Source: Lysobacteraceae bacterium
GTDB lineage: Bacteria > Bdellovibrionota > UBA1018 > JAGTJX01
Reading direction: 5' to 3'
DNA length: 64,000 nt
NCBI GenBank assembly: GCA_023657465.1
Contig: JAGTJX010000001.1
Span: forward strand, 173,090-237,089
Shown here in pieces: positions 9,456-17,402 of the stretch. Numbering within the stretch: the first letter of the stretch is position 1; every line of letters starts with the position of its first letter. The position numbers were made by a program, and so were the translations under genes. Below the pieces are notes generated by a model that ran no database searches, was not told the DNA's origin, and worked only from the letters and a program-made list of their open reading frames with translations.

Positions 9456-10271
9456 CTAAAACTGCAAGTCCTCATACCATACCTGTTCAAGCCACAAACC
9501 CCTTGATAGCGCAGTGCTTCCAACTTCATCTCGAGCCTTATTTTTCACCATCTCGAATAAATCCTCTGGCGGTCTTTTCTTGATCCCAATTTCAGCCAAA
9601 GTACCTGCCATAGAGCGAATCATCTGTTTCAAAAAACCACTTCCCACCACCCTAAACCTGATCAAGGAAGCCTGTTCGAGAGAAAGCACCATAGGTAGGC
9701 TCGTTTGAATCTCGGTCACATCTGATTCAAATATCGTCTTAACTGGCTTGATTCCCACAGCACTGCCTCGCGCTTTGAACACACTAAAATCATGAGTACC
9801 TACGAGTGGAGCAAGTGCTTGATTCATGAGTCCAATATCGAGTCTCTTCCTTACCCAAAGTGAGAAGGGCTCGAGATGAGGGTAGGCTTGCTTGCTCTGA
9901 GAAAAGTAATATGAGTACTGCTTCTTCACAGCACTCCTCTGAGCATGAAACGAATCATTCACTCTAAGAGCACCATGAATTCTAATGTCTTGAGGAAGCT
10001 GAGAGTTGAGTCCTTTCACCAGAAGATCTTCTCGCCAAGCTCTCTTCCATGCTGACTTACTCATCGTGAAGTGTGCTACTTGCCCGATCGCATGGACTCC
10101 TGCATCGGTTCTCCCACTACCTACAAGAGAGACCTTCTCTGTCGTAAGCTGAGTAAGAGTATCTTCAATGGTCTTTTGAATACTGGGTGCAGTTGATCGT
10201 GTTGCAGATTGTTTCTGCCAACCACAATAATTTCCACCGATATAGCTAATGAGAAGAGCAATTTTTTGCAT
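9456..10271 (-). CDS. truA: tRNA pseudouridine(38-40) synthase
   Basis: TruA converts uridines 38-40 of the anticodon stem-loop to pseudouridine. The protein has 271 residues, the normal size. The catalytic Asp lies in GRTDAGVHAIGQVAHF near residue 56. RFRVVGSGFLKQMIRSMAGTL in the second half is the conserved family motif. The start ATG (MQKIALLISYIGGNYCGWQKQ) gives the typical first strand and overlaps the stop of the upstream outer-membrane gene by one base, so the two are translationally coupled. Confidence 0.95.
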   Translation of the reverse strand: MQKIALLISYIGGNYCGWQKQSATRSTAPSIQKTIEDTLTQLTTEKVSLVGSGRTDAGVHAIGQVAHFTMSKSAWKRAWREDLLVKGLNSQLPQDIRIHGALRVNDSFHAQRSAVKKQYSYYFSQSKQAYPHLEPFSLWVRKRLDIGLMNQALAPLVGTHDFSVFKARGSAVGIKPVKTIFESDVTEIQTSLPMVLSLEQASLIRFRVVGSGFLKQMIRSMAGTLAEIGIKKRPPEDLFEMVKNKARDEVGSTALSRGLWLEQVWYEDLQF

Positions 10272-11218
10272 TACATTTCCATGAGAAAACCAACATAGAC
10301 ACCTTGAGCGTTCACTTGAATATCGCCCGTTAGGGGTCTAGCAAACAAATACTCTGCTGTTAAGTAGTAATGTTTAATAGTGTGAACTGCGTATAAATCC
10401 CAAGTCATCTCACGACTGATTCCATCGAGAAGAATACTTAAACCACCAGAAGCATACCAACCAGTGGAAATTGTTTTTAAAATTCTGTCTGTATCTGATC
10501 TCGATTCAGCAAACGTCAGTAGCATCGGACCAGCTTGAACGAATGGCCTAATAATTCTGAGCAAGTTAAATCGATAAACAAGTCCTGAAACGAATGGAAA
10601 AATAAGCAGCTGTGTAGACACTTTTGACGTAGCGGGAAACTCAGATCCTGTCGCATCATTAATCAGAGGATTCTTAAACCTTCCAAAACCTCTATAACTT
10701 TGCAGTCCTGCTTCTGCAACAACGCCTAATGACCCAAACCACTCACTATGGAACGGTTTCCATTCGTAGTGAATCGTGAAGTCAGGACTAAATGCAGCTG
10801 GATAAATCGTAGAAAATGTCGCTGCTTCTCCTATATAATTCCTTGTTACAGATGCTCCAAATCGAAAACCTAAAGCGGATTTAATATCTAACGAGCGTTT
10901 CAGAGTAAGCTCTGATTGTCCTTTTTGTACAGCTTCGATAGCACCCATTTCTTCTAAAGGTTCAAGCTTCTGTTTAATTCCATCTGTGAATGAGTCATCT
11001 TGCTTTTCTTCTGGTGCTAGAGATTGTTTAATTTTTTGTGTGTAATCTTCTGAGCTGGGTTGTTTTAAACTTAAATCTATTTTCTGCTTAATTTCATCAG
11101 TATAGCTTCCTGAATCGCTTTCCTCATGAGAGAGCTGCTCTTTGATCTTATCAAGATAAGGAGAACTTGATTGTGCACTCACACTTAATAATGAGAAGAG
11201 GAAAGTAAGAAAAATCAT
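10271..11218 (-). CDS. Outer-membrane protein with repeated N-terminal helical segment
   Basis: A 315-residue secreted protein with a signal peptide (MIFLTFLFSLLSVSAQ). Residues about 18-95 hold four degenerate repeats of roughly 19 residues, each with a core like YTDEIKQKI or FTDGIKQKL followed by acidic and Pro/Ser residues. This is likely a periplasmic, partly helical tether. The remaining 220 residues (GFRFGASVTRNYIGEAATF, then alternating strands, ending VYVGFLMEM) look like an outer-membrane beta barrel. No family is recognised. It overlaps truA by 1 bp and the CFI-box gene by 4 bp, forming a tightly coupled unit. Confidence 0.65.
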   Translation of the reverse strand: MIFLTFLFSLLSVSAQSSSPYLDKIKEQLSHEESDSGSYTDEIKQKIDLSLKQPSSEDYTQKIKQSLAPEEKQDDSFTDGIKQKLEPLEEMGAIEAVQKGQSELTLKRSLDIKSALGFRFGASVTRNYIGEAATFSTIYPAAFSPDFTIHYEWKPFHSEWFGSLGVVAEAGLQSYRGFGRFKNPLINDATGSEFPATSKVSTQLLIFPFVSGLVYRFNLLRIIRPFVQAGPMLLTFAESRSDTDRILKTISTGWYASGGLSILLDGISREMTWDLYAVHTIKHYYLTAEYLFARPLTGDIQVNAQGVYVGFLMEM

Positions 11219-12606
11219 ACCAAGGATTTCATCCTCACTCTTCGCATTCGCTGAGCCAGAATTAATGTAGCTCCTAATCCCAAAACTAGAATAATCTCAG
11301 GGTGAATGAGCATTGAAGCTAAGAGAATCAATGGAGCCAGTGCTGCGATTATAGCAAACCGATATTCTGGGTGATACCAGAGCCACTGAGCTGCGATGGG
11401 AGAGTTCTGATAGTACCAACTCACGAAGCTCTTCCCTAATCTACTCTTCAATAAAAACTGATCTCTGAATTCTCTAAGTATTAAAACAGGAATTGCGTTT
11501 GGATTTCTAAATGCACTCGATGCAATAAAACATTTGTTTGTTTTTATGAAGGTTTGAATCTCACTCGACTGTACGTTTTGAACTCTACAACCGCTACTAG
11601 GAAAATCAGCAATGAAGCCGCTAAGATCTTGAACTGAGAATGCCAAGTTATACTTATTATCTGTACCGTCTGTTGTATTCTCAAAACCACTGACAAACGA
11701 TTCAGCTCCCAATGTTGCAGTTCTTACGAGAGAATTACTGAGATAGGTCCCAGATGCAGTGAGTGCCGCACTTCCTTTATTTGCAACTACGAGAATTGTG
11801 CTCACAGGTGATCCACCCGTTGCTCGTGTTCCTGTAAACTGTGCCCCATTCAAATAAATACCGCCATCACCCGGAAAATAAACTGTGTTCATTGAACTAG
11901 TACATGTGTAAGTGGGTCCGTTCTGCTGAAAGTTAAGTGTCTTTTCTAACGTTTCTTCTGATCCTCCTGTGGCGGCTGTATAGGTTGGCGAAGTTTGAGA
12001 AACAGCAGAAGCGGTATCTGCGACATAGATAGATGCTGTAACTTCAATCGAAGTTGAAAGACTTGAAATAACCGTAGTCGTATTAAGACAGCCTTGCGCG
12101 AATTTATTTCCCGGAGCTCCCCCTACGTAATCCACGAAATAACAAATGTCTCTTGGATAAACTCCTACTCGAATGGTTTGCTTCTCTGGATAGGAAACCA
12201 TCCAATAATTGGTTGAATCTGGGCCTACGGTATTACAATAAATATTAGATTCAGAACATACCGGAGGGATTCCCGTCGTGATTCCAGCCGCTGCTATAGG
12301 AAACGCATTTGCATTTGAAGTCCCTGCTTCATTCGCAGTTAGCTTTAAGATGAGTGCTTGCCCTGAGCCTACTGTGAAGTCAGTAGTTGACTTAATATCA
12401 AATAAAATCATGTCTGAGGTCGATTGAGTTGCGCTTAATCCCTTAGACAAATCAAACTGATGGTATCCAGATGCAATAAAGCCAGTAGACCCACCCGAAG
12501 CAGCGTAATAAAAAATATCATTTGATTCAAAATTTGGACTCACTGGAGTGACGGTAATGGTAGAATGAGCAAACGGACTCAGAAGAAAGAAAAGTAGAAA
12601 TGTCAT
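11215..12606 (-). CDS. Secreted protein with CFI-box C-terminal membrane anchor
   Basis: A 463-residue exported protein of unknown function. It starts with a signal peptide (MTFLLFFLLSPFAHS). The body is Ser/Thr/Gly-rich and beta-strand-like, as in surface proteins. From about residue 350 it has the CFI-box C-terminal region: NKCFIASSAFR, then an Arg-rich LREFRDQFLLKSRLGKSFVSWYY segment, Pro in NSPIAAQWLW, two hydrophobic helices and a basic tail (RMRRVRMKSLV). This is a C-terminal sorting or anchoring module. The start codon overlaps that of the divergent gene at 12600, so the two promoters must lie inside each other's coding sequence or further out. Confidence 0.75.
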   Translation of the reverse strand: MTFLLFFLLSPFAHSTITVTPVSPNFESNDIFYYAASGGSTGFIASGYHQFDLSKGLSATQSTSDMILFDIKSTTDFTVGSGQALILKLTANEAGTSNANAFPIAAAGITTGIPPVCSESNIYCNTVGPDSTNYWMVSYPEKQTIRVGVYPRDICYFVDYVGGAPGNKFAQGCLNTTTVISSLSTSIEVTASIYVADTASAVSQTSPTYTAATGGSEETLEKTLNFQQNGPTYTCTSSMNTVYFPGDGGIYLNGAQFTGTRATGGSPVSTILVVANKGSAALTASGTYLSNSLVRTATLGAESFVSGFENTTDGTDNKYNLAFSVQDLSGFIADFPSSGCRVQNVQSSEIQTFIKTNKCFIASSAFRNPNAIPVLILREFRDQFLLKSRLGKSFVSWYYQNSPIAAQWLWYHPEYRFAIIAALAPLILLASMLIHPEIILVLGLGATLILAQRMRRVRMKSLV

Positions 12607-13589
12607 TAGCTAAAAAATATCTCATTTTCATATCTCTCACCATCATTCTTTCTAGCTGTTGCAGGGGTACTTGCACTAGAGACTCAGCGGATCAAAAGCT
12701 CGAAACTCTCGATTGTCCCATTACCGATCGAGGTGAGAAACCCATCGACTGCCCTTGGGCTGGAATTGCACGTGTTTTAAGACAGACAGAGCCTAAGCTT
12801 CAATACGATCGCCTGAGACTCCACCTCCCCACCGTTGCAAATAGCCTCACACGAGACTCTCTCATCACTGAACTCAGAGCGCTATGGGGCAAAAGCATTA
12901 ACTTTGATGAATCTGCTCAGAAGCCTATTGTCGATGATGACGTAATCAAAACCATATTAGAAACCGCGCAACTTCCCCCTCCAGATGCAAATGAATCGGG
13001 AGATCGTGTTCATGCAGGCTACATGCATACTTATGCATACCTATTCAGCCTCCTTCAAACTCCTTACGGATTTAAACGCTCACGATGGGTGAGTGGAGAC
13101 ATCGAAAAAGGTTTAGGATTAGCTCCTAAAATTTTTCACCCGCTCACTGAAAAAGGAAGCTTCTTAGCGAATGTTACTTATTTTGCAGGAGTACTCGCAT
13201 TCAGAGGATCAAAAGAAGCTACTGCTTCAATTAAAAGATTAGAAAAGGTCGCACACCCAGGATTATGGAATCTTGACTATTCAAAATGGAAGCCCATTAG
13301 TCTCGTAGAAAGACTTCCGCAAACTGAAATAAGAACAGATCTACTCACCTTTAATTATCCTGATTCAAAAAACAAATATCTCCTTATTTATAGTTATCTT
13401 GGCCGCGGGAAGAGCATACCTAAACTCATCACTATTTTTCCAATCAAACGTGAACAATACGAAAGTTCACTCAACACTACTCAGCTCGGAGTGAATAAAC
13501 CGATTCGCTCTCGGTTTAATGCATTTATTCCAGGCGTAACCGACTCAAAGGAACCTCTTTTTGGTATCAGAAAAATCGAATCGCTCTGA
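12600..13589 (+). CDS. Putative lipoprotein, function unknown
   Basis: A 329-residue exported protein. Residues 1-20 form a signal sequence ending LSSCCRGTC, where LSSC fits a lipobox. Several cysteines follow (TCTRD, LDCPITD, IDCPWAG). The rest shows no motif I recognise; it is rich in basic and aromatic residues and contains a helical stretch around residues 150-230. Its ATG overlaps the start codon of the divergent CFI-box gene by 7 bp. Its 3' end overlaps the MFS gene's TTG start by 29 bp. Confidence 0.7.
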   Translation: MSLAKKYLIFISLTIILSSCCRGTCTRDSADQKLETLDCPITDRGEKPIDCPWAGIARVLRQTEPKLQYDRLRLHLPTVANSLTRDSLITELRALWGKSINFDESAQKPIVDDDVIKTILETAQLPPPDANESGDRVHAGYMHTYAYLFSLLQTPYGFKRSRWVSGDIEKGLGLAPKIFHPLTEKGSFLANVTYFAGVLAFRGSKEATASIKRLEKVAHPGLWNLDYSKWKPISLVERLPQTEIRTDLLTFNYPDSKNKYLLIYSYLGRGKSIPKLITIFPIKREQYESSLNTTQLGVNKPIRSRFNAFIPGVTDSKEPLFGIRKIESL

Positions 13590-14751
13590 AAAAGAAATTG
13601 TTTATCTCATTACAGCGATTCAGTTCATCCATGTTTTAGATTTCATGATGGTCATGCCCCTTGGGCCTGACTTTGCAAAGGCCTTAGGTATGGAGAAGTC
13701 TCTACTAGGATTTGTCGGCGGAAGTTATACAGCTGCTGCAGCTCTATCTGGTTTCATTGGCTCTCAGTATCTAGATCGATTCGATAGAAAAACCGCTCTT
13801 CTCTACGCACTTCTTGGAATGGCAATCGGAACTTTCTTAGGTGGTTTTGCCAATAGCTTCGCCACTCTCATTATGGCCAGAATCATAGCGGGTTTTTTTG
13901 GTGGTCCATCACAATCTCTTGCCTACTCAATCATCTCTGACATCATTCCTGCTGAACGAAGGGGTAAGGCCATGGGAATCATCATGGGAGGATTCTCTAT
14001 TGCATCAGTCCTTGGAGTTCCTGCTGGACTAGAGTTAGCAAGATTAGGTAGTTGGAGAATGCCATTCTTCGCAGTAGGAGCCCTCGCACTGATGGTGCTC
14101 TATCTCATCTACAAGCGCCTCCCTTCCATGATACTTCATCTCAATGGTGAACAATCAAAAGGCACTGCTATATTTCAGAATTCAAAAATCTGGTTATCGT
14201 TTGCGATGATTAGCGCAGTGTTCATGGGAAACTTCGTTCTCATACCTAATCTCTCAGCATATTTGCAATTCAATGCCGGTTATCCAAGAGAGAAGCTAGG
14301 AATGCTCTATCTCATGGGCGGAATCGTCAGTTTCTTTATCTTGAGAATCGCTGGACGCGCAGTAGATCAGTTTGGCTCTACTCTCATCACATTTTTCGCG
14401 ACTGTTTTGCTTCAGTTTATTTTATTCTTTGGATACTTTTATGAAACACCTCATATTCCAGTAATAGTGATGTTTGTAGGCTTTATGTTTGCTCAATCCA
14501 TAAGAAACGTTTCTACGAATACTCTCAGCTCCAAAATTCCAAAGCCTGCAGAGAGAGCTCGGTTTCAATCTCTTCAATCAGCAGTGACACACTTGGCTTG
14601 TGCAATTGGAGCTTTTTTAGGGGCTTGGCTTTTAAAAGAAGGACCCCACGGTGAACTGATTGGAATTCAAAAACTCACCGTGTTCTCAATGACACTCTGT
14701 TTGATTGTTCCTGCGTTTTCTTACTTTCTCGAAAAAAAAATTGTTAAGTGA
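13561..14751 (+). CDS. Major facilitator superfamily transporter
   Basis: A 12-helix inner-membrane transporter of 396 residues, the standard size for the drug/sugar-efflux-type MFS. The loop 2-3 signature appears as GSQYLDRFDRKTALL (about residues 61-75), and helix 4 carries MARIIAGFFGGPSQSLAYSIISDIIPAERRGKAMG. The likely start is TTG at 13561, inside the end of the preceding lipoprotein gene, which implies translational coupling. Substrate unknown. Confidence 0.88.
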   Translation: MVSEKSNRSEKEIVYLITAIQFIHVLDFMMVMPLGPDFAKALGMEKSLLGFVGGSYTAAAALSGFIGSQYLDRFDRKTALLYALLGMAIGTFLGGFANSFATLIMARIIAGFFGGPSQSLAYSIISDIIPAERRGKAMGIIMGGFSIASVLGVPAGLELARLGSWRMPFFAVGALALMVLYLIYKRLPSMILHLNGEQSKGTAIFQNSKIWLSFAMISAVFMGNFVLIPNLSAYLQFNAGYPREKLGMLYLMGGIVSFFILRIAGRAVDQFGSTLITFFATVLLQFILFFGYFYETPHIPVIVMFVGFMFAQSIRNVSTNTLSSKIPKPAERARFQSLQSAVTHLACAIGAFLGAWLLKEGPHGELIGIQKLTVFSMTLCLIVPAFSYFLEKKIVK

Positions 14752-14811
14752 GTCACTTTTCGTCCTAACTTTGACGATAAATCTCTAAGGGATTAATCCC
14801 CAGGAGTTAAT

Positions 14812-14889
14812 ATGGTTAGATTCGGAAATGTAACAGGATTTATTTTTTTTAGCCTACTGCTCGTTACTTTTTTAGTAGTCGCTCAGTAA
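14812..14889 (+). CDS. Candidate 25-residue single-span membrane peptide
   Basis: A short reading frame begins with ATG at 14812 after a strong ribosome site (AGGAG at 14802-14806, 5-base spacer). The product has 25 residues: a short N-terminal MVRFGNVTG, then one hydrophobic helix (FIFFSLLLVTFLVVAQ) to a TAA stop. It lies 60 bp downstream of the MFS gene and its 3' end overlaps the asd 3' end by 26 bp on the other strand. The ribosome site and composition support a real small membrane protein. No homologue is recognised. Confidence 0.45.
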   Translation: MVRFGNVTGFIFFSLLLVTFLVVAQ

Positions 14890-15862
14890 TTTGAAAAGCG
14901 TTCAAAGCAGCGCCTTTTCTAAGATTATCTGAAATTACCCAAAACAAGAGCCCGTATTTTGAATACGGATCTAATCTCACTCTACCTATATCTACTTTAT
15001 CTCCATGTGCAGAAAACGAAGCCTGAACCTGTGAGTCATCGTCAATCACTCTGATCCCGCCTATTTTTCTAAGGGCTTTTTTCCACTGATCTATATTCAC
15101 TTCATTTATACACTCTACAGAGACACTCTCACTGTGGCCACGCTCGATAGGGATTCTTGCGGCTGTAGCCGTGATTTGAAGATTGGGTAGACCTAAAATT
15201 TTCTTAGTTTCTTCCATGATCTTCATCTCTTCAGATGTGAATCCATTTTTCCCAATAGATCCAATTTTAGGAACGCAGTTATTTGCAATCACATAAGGAA
15301 GAGCATCGTTTCGACTTGGTCTATCCTTCACCCAATCCTCTGTTTGATTTTTCAGTTCAGATACTGCAAGGGTTCCTGCTCCACTCACACTTTGATAGGT
15401 AGATACAACTACTTTTTTCAATCCAAACTCTTGATCGATTATTTTAAGCGGAACTACAAGCTGAACAGTTGTGCAATTAGGTCCTGAAATAAGCTTGGTT
15501 TGTCTTAACTCTGGGTCATCCAACAATTCGCCATTCACTTCAGGGACAATCAGAGGGACTGCTTGTGAAAGTCTAAATACACTTGAATTGTCAACAACCC
15601 AAGCACCTGACTCTATTGCATGAGGTACCCACTCCTTAGACACTTCGTCACTTGCATCAAAAAAGCAAAGGTCTATATCTTTGAAACAATCTGGCTTTAA
15701 AACTTGTACGATATGGTTCTTACCAAAAGCCTTAAGGAATTTTCCTTCTGATCTTGGCGAGGAGAAGCACTTAAGCGATGTGACTGGAAAAGATTTTGCT
15801 TCCAGTATTTTTATCATTTCTAAACCGACTGCTCCAGTAGAGCCAACAATTGCAATTCTCAT
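14864..15862 (-). CDS. asd: Aspartate-semialdehyde dehydrogenase
   Basis: This enzyme reduces aspartyl phosphate to aspartate semialdehyde, the branch-point intermediate for lysine, diaminopimelate, threonine and methionine. NADP is bound through GSTGAVGLEMIKIL at residues 7-20. The catalytic Cys130 lies in SGPNCTTVQL, and the His of IPIERGHSES is near residue 240. At 332 residues it is typical of the USG-1/Gram-positive-like subclass. It is the last gene of the long minus-strand housekeeping run; pssA ends 4 bp inside its start region. Confidence 0.95.
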   Translation of the reverse strand: MRIAIVGSTGAVGLEMIKILEAKSFPVTSLKCFSSPRSEGKFLKAFGKNHIVQVLKPDCFKDIDLCFFDASDEVSKEWVPHAIESGAWVVDNSSVFRLSQAVPLIVPEVNGELLDDPELRQTKLISGPNCTTVQLVVPLKIIDQEFGLKKVVVSTYQSVSGAGTLAVSELKNQTEDWVKDRPSRNDALPYVIANNCVPKIGSIGKNGFTSEEMKIMEETKKILGLPNLQITATAARIPIERGHSESVSVECINEVNIDQWKKALRKIGGIRVIDDDSQVQASFSAHGDKVDIGRVRLDPYSKYGLLFWVISDNLRKGAALNAFQITERLLKK

Positions 15863-16602
15863 GGAATAGGAACAGGGGGTTTGTTTTCTTGTAGTTTTGG
15901 TGCGCGACCTTGAATTAGTTTTAGTGAATAGATTAATAAACTTCCAAACGTATAAGTGAAGAGAACGCTGAACATCATGAGCTCTGCTTCAATAGCAATT
16001 GCAAAAACTGCGATCATTCCTGTCATGAGATAACCAAAGCTCGCCTTAGATCTCCAACTCACTTCCTTATAGGAAGGGAAAGGAATCGTACTCACCATAG
16101 CTGCTCCGCACAAAATAGTTAGTACAAACGCTACAGTACTGAGAGATCGACCTTGGTACCAGCCAACTGCATCACAAAAAATGATAAATGAAACGAGGAA
16201 CCCAGCTGCAATCGGTGAAGGCATTCCCTGAAAATAAGCTTTATTAAGAGTAGCAGAGTTCACATTAAAACGAGCGAGTCTCAAAGCTGCGCAAGCTAGA
16301 TAAAGAAACGATGCGATGAGACCGATTCTACCCAGTGGTTCTGTAGACCACTGATAAACCAAAAAAGCGGGTGCAAAACCAAAAGAAATAATGTCACTAA
16401 GAGAGTCATACTCCACTCCAAAGCTAGAAGTAGCGCGAGCGAGTCTTGCAATCCTTCCATCAAGGGCATCGAAAATTCCAGCGACCAGTACTGAAAATGC
16501 AGCTTCTTTGAATCGACCTTGCGTAGCTAGAACCACGGAATAAAATCCGCAGAACATATTCGCTGTAGTCACTAGATTAGGAAGGATGTAGATTTTTTTC
16601 AT
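15859..16602 (-). CDS. pssA: CDP-diacylglycerol--serine O-phosphatidyltransferase
   Basis: An integral membrane enzyme that makes phosphatidylserine, the precursor of phosphatidylethanolamine. The CDP-alcohol phosphatidyltransferase motif is complete: FDALDGRIARLARATSSFGV followed by EYDSLSD (about residues 44-70), with the D-G-A-R-G-D-D residues in place. Six or more hydrophobic helices fill the rest. At 247 residues it belongs to the membrane-embedded (B. subtilis-type) PssA, not the peripheral E. coli type. Its ends overlap tsaB and asd by 4 bp each, so it is translated within the same operon. Confidence 0.93.
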   Translation of the reverse strand: MKKIYILPNLVTTANMFCGFYSVVLATQGRFKEAAFSVLVAGIFDALDGRIARLARATSSFGVEYDSLSDIISFGFAPAFLVYQWSTEPLGRIGLIASFLYLACAALRLARFNVNSATLNKAYFQGMPSPIAAGFLVSFIIFCDAVGWYQGRSLSTVAFVLTILCGAAMVSTIPFPSYKEVSWRSKASFGYLMTGMIAVFAIAIEAELMMFSVLFTYTFGSLLIYSLKLIQGRAPKLQENKPPVPIP

Positions 16603-17402
16603 TTTTTAGTCGCCTGAATTGCCTTGAGCTTAATCTCTGCGTCGGATGCACGCAAGTACCTAGGATGAACACTTAGCGCATCACGAGCAAGCCCAGCCTG
16701 AAACCCTTCCCAGGCTAGTTGAGCGAGAAATCTTCCTTGAACACCATCTGAGAACAGAAAGGGAGATTCGCTCCAGTATTTTTTTGAAATTAGCTTCCAT
16801 ACTTCTGGATATCTAAACCTACCTTCGCCCATAAGAACCATCTTCTTAGGACCTGACTTACTATCAAGTTTCATAAGTAGCTCTTCAACAAGATCTTCTG
16901 GAGTAATCACGGCTTCAGTAACTCCTGCTTTCCAGAGACCAGGAAAGTCGCCATCCTTAAATGACACACATTCACGTACCGATTGATCGATGCCCCAAAG
17001 TGCGAAGAGCTCTCCCTTAGCCGCATCAGTCGTAGCTACGACGAGAGTATTCACATCTTTATCTCGGAGAAGGAGTGAGAGTGGGCGAGCCAGTGCAGCA
17101 AGACTTGAGACCCCCAGAAGAGGTTTGTTCAATGTGTGAGCAATGGTTCTCGCTGTCGTCATACCAATACGCAGACCCGTGAAGCTTCCTGGGCCTACGC
17201 CTACAGCGAATACATCAACAGTTTCAATCGGAGTTTTAGCACTTTCAAGTAGTTGATGAATTCCCCAAAGGAGTCTTTCAGAGTGAAAACTATTATCGAT
17301 TGAGAGCGTCCATTCACCTAAGAGCTCAATGTGCTTATCTTTTTCTTCTATAAGAGCAATCGTTCCTACTCGTGAAGAAGAATCAAACGCTAAGAGCTTC
17401 AT
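16599..17402 (-). CDS. tsaB: tRNA threonylcarbamoyladenosine synthesis protein TsaB
   Basis: TsaB is the non-catalytic ASKHA-fold partner that assembles with TsaD and TsaE to make t6A at position 37 of ANN-decoding tRNAs. The N-terminal phosphate motif (LLAFDSSSRVGTIAL) and the signature VGVGPGSFTGLRIGMTTARTIA (about residues 68-89) identify it. At 267 residues it is slightly longer than E. coli TsaB (231), with extra sequence at the C-terminus. It overlaps rseP and pssA by 4 bp on each side. Confidence 0.92.
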   Translation of the reverse strand: MKLLAFDSSSRVGTIALIEEKDKHIELLGEWTLSIDNSFHSERLLWGIHQLLESAKTPIETVDVFAVGVGPGSFTGLRIGMTTARTIAHTLNKPLLGVSSLAALARPLSLLLRDKDVNTLVVATTDAAKGELFALWGIDQSVRECVSFKDGDFPGLWKAGVTEAVITPEDLVEELLMKLDSKSGPKKMVLMGEGRFRYPEVWKLISKKYWSESPFLFSDGVQGRFLAQLAWEGFQAGLARDALSVHPRYLRASDAEIKLKAIQATKK

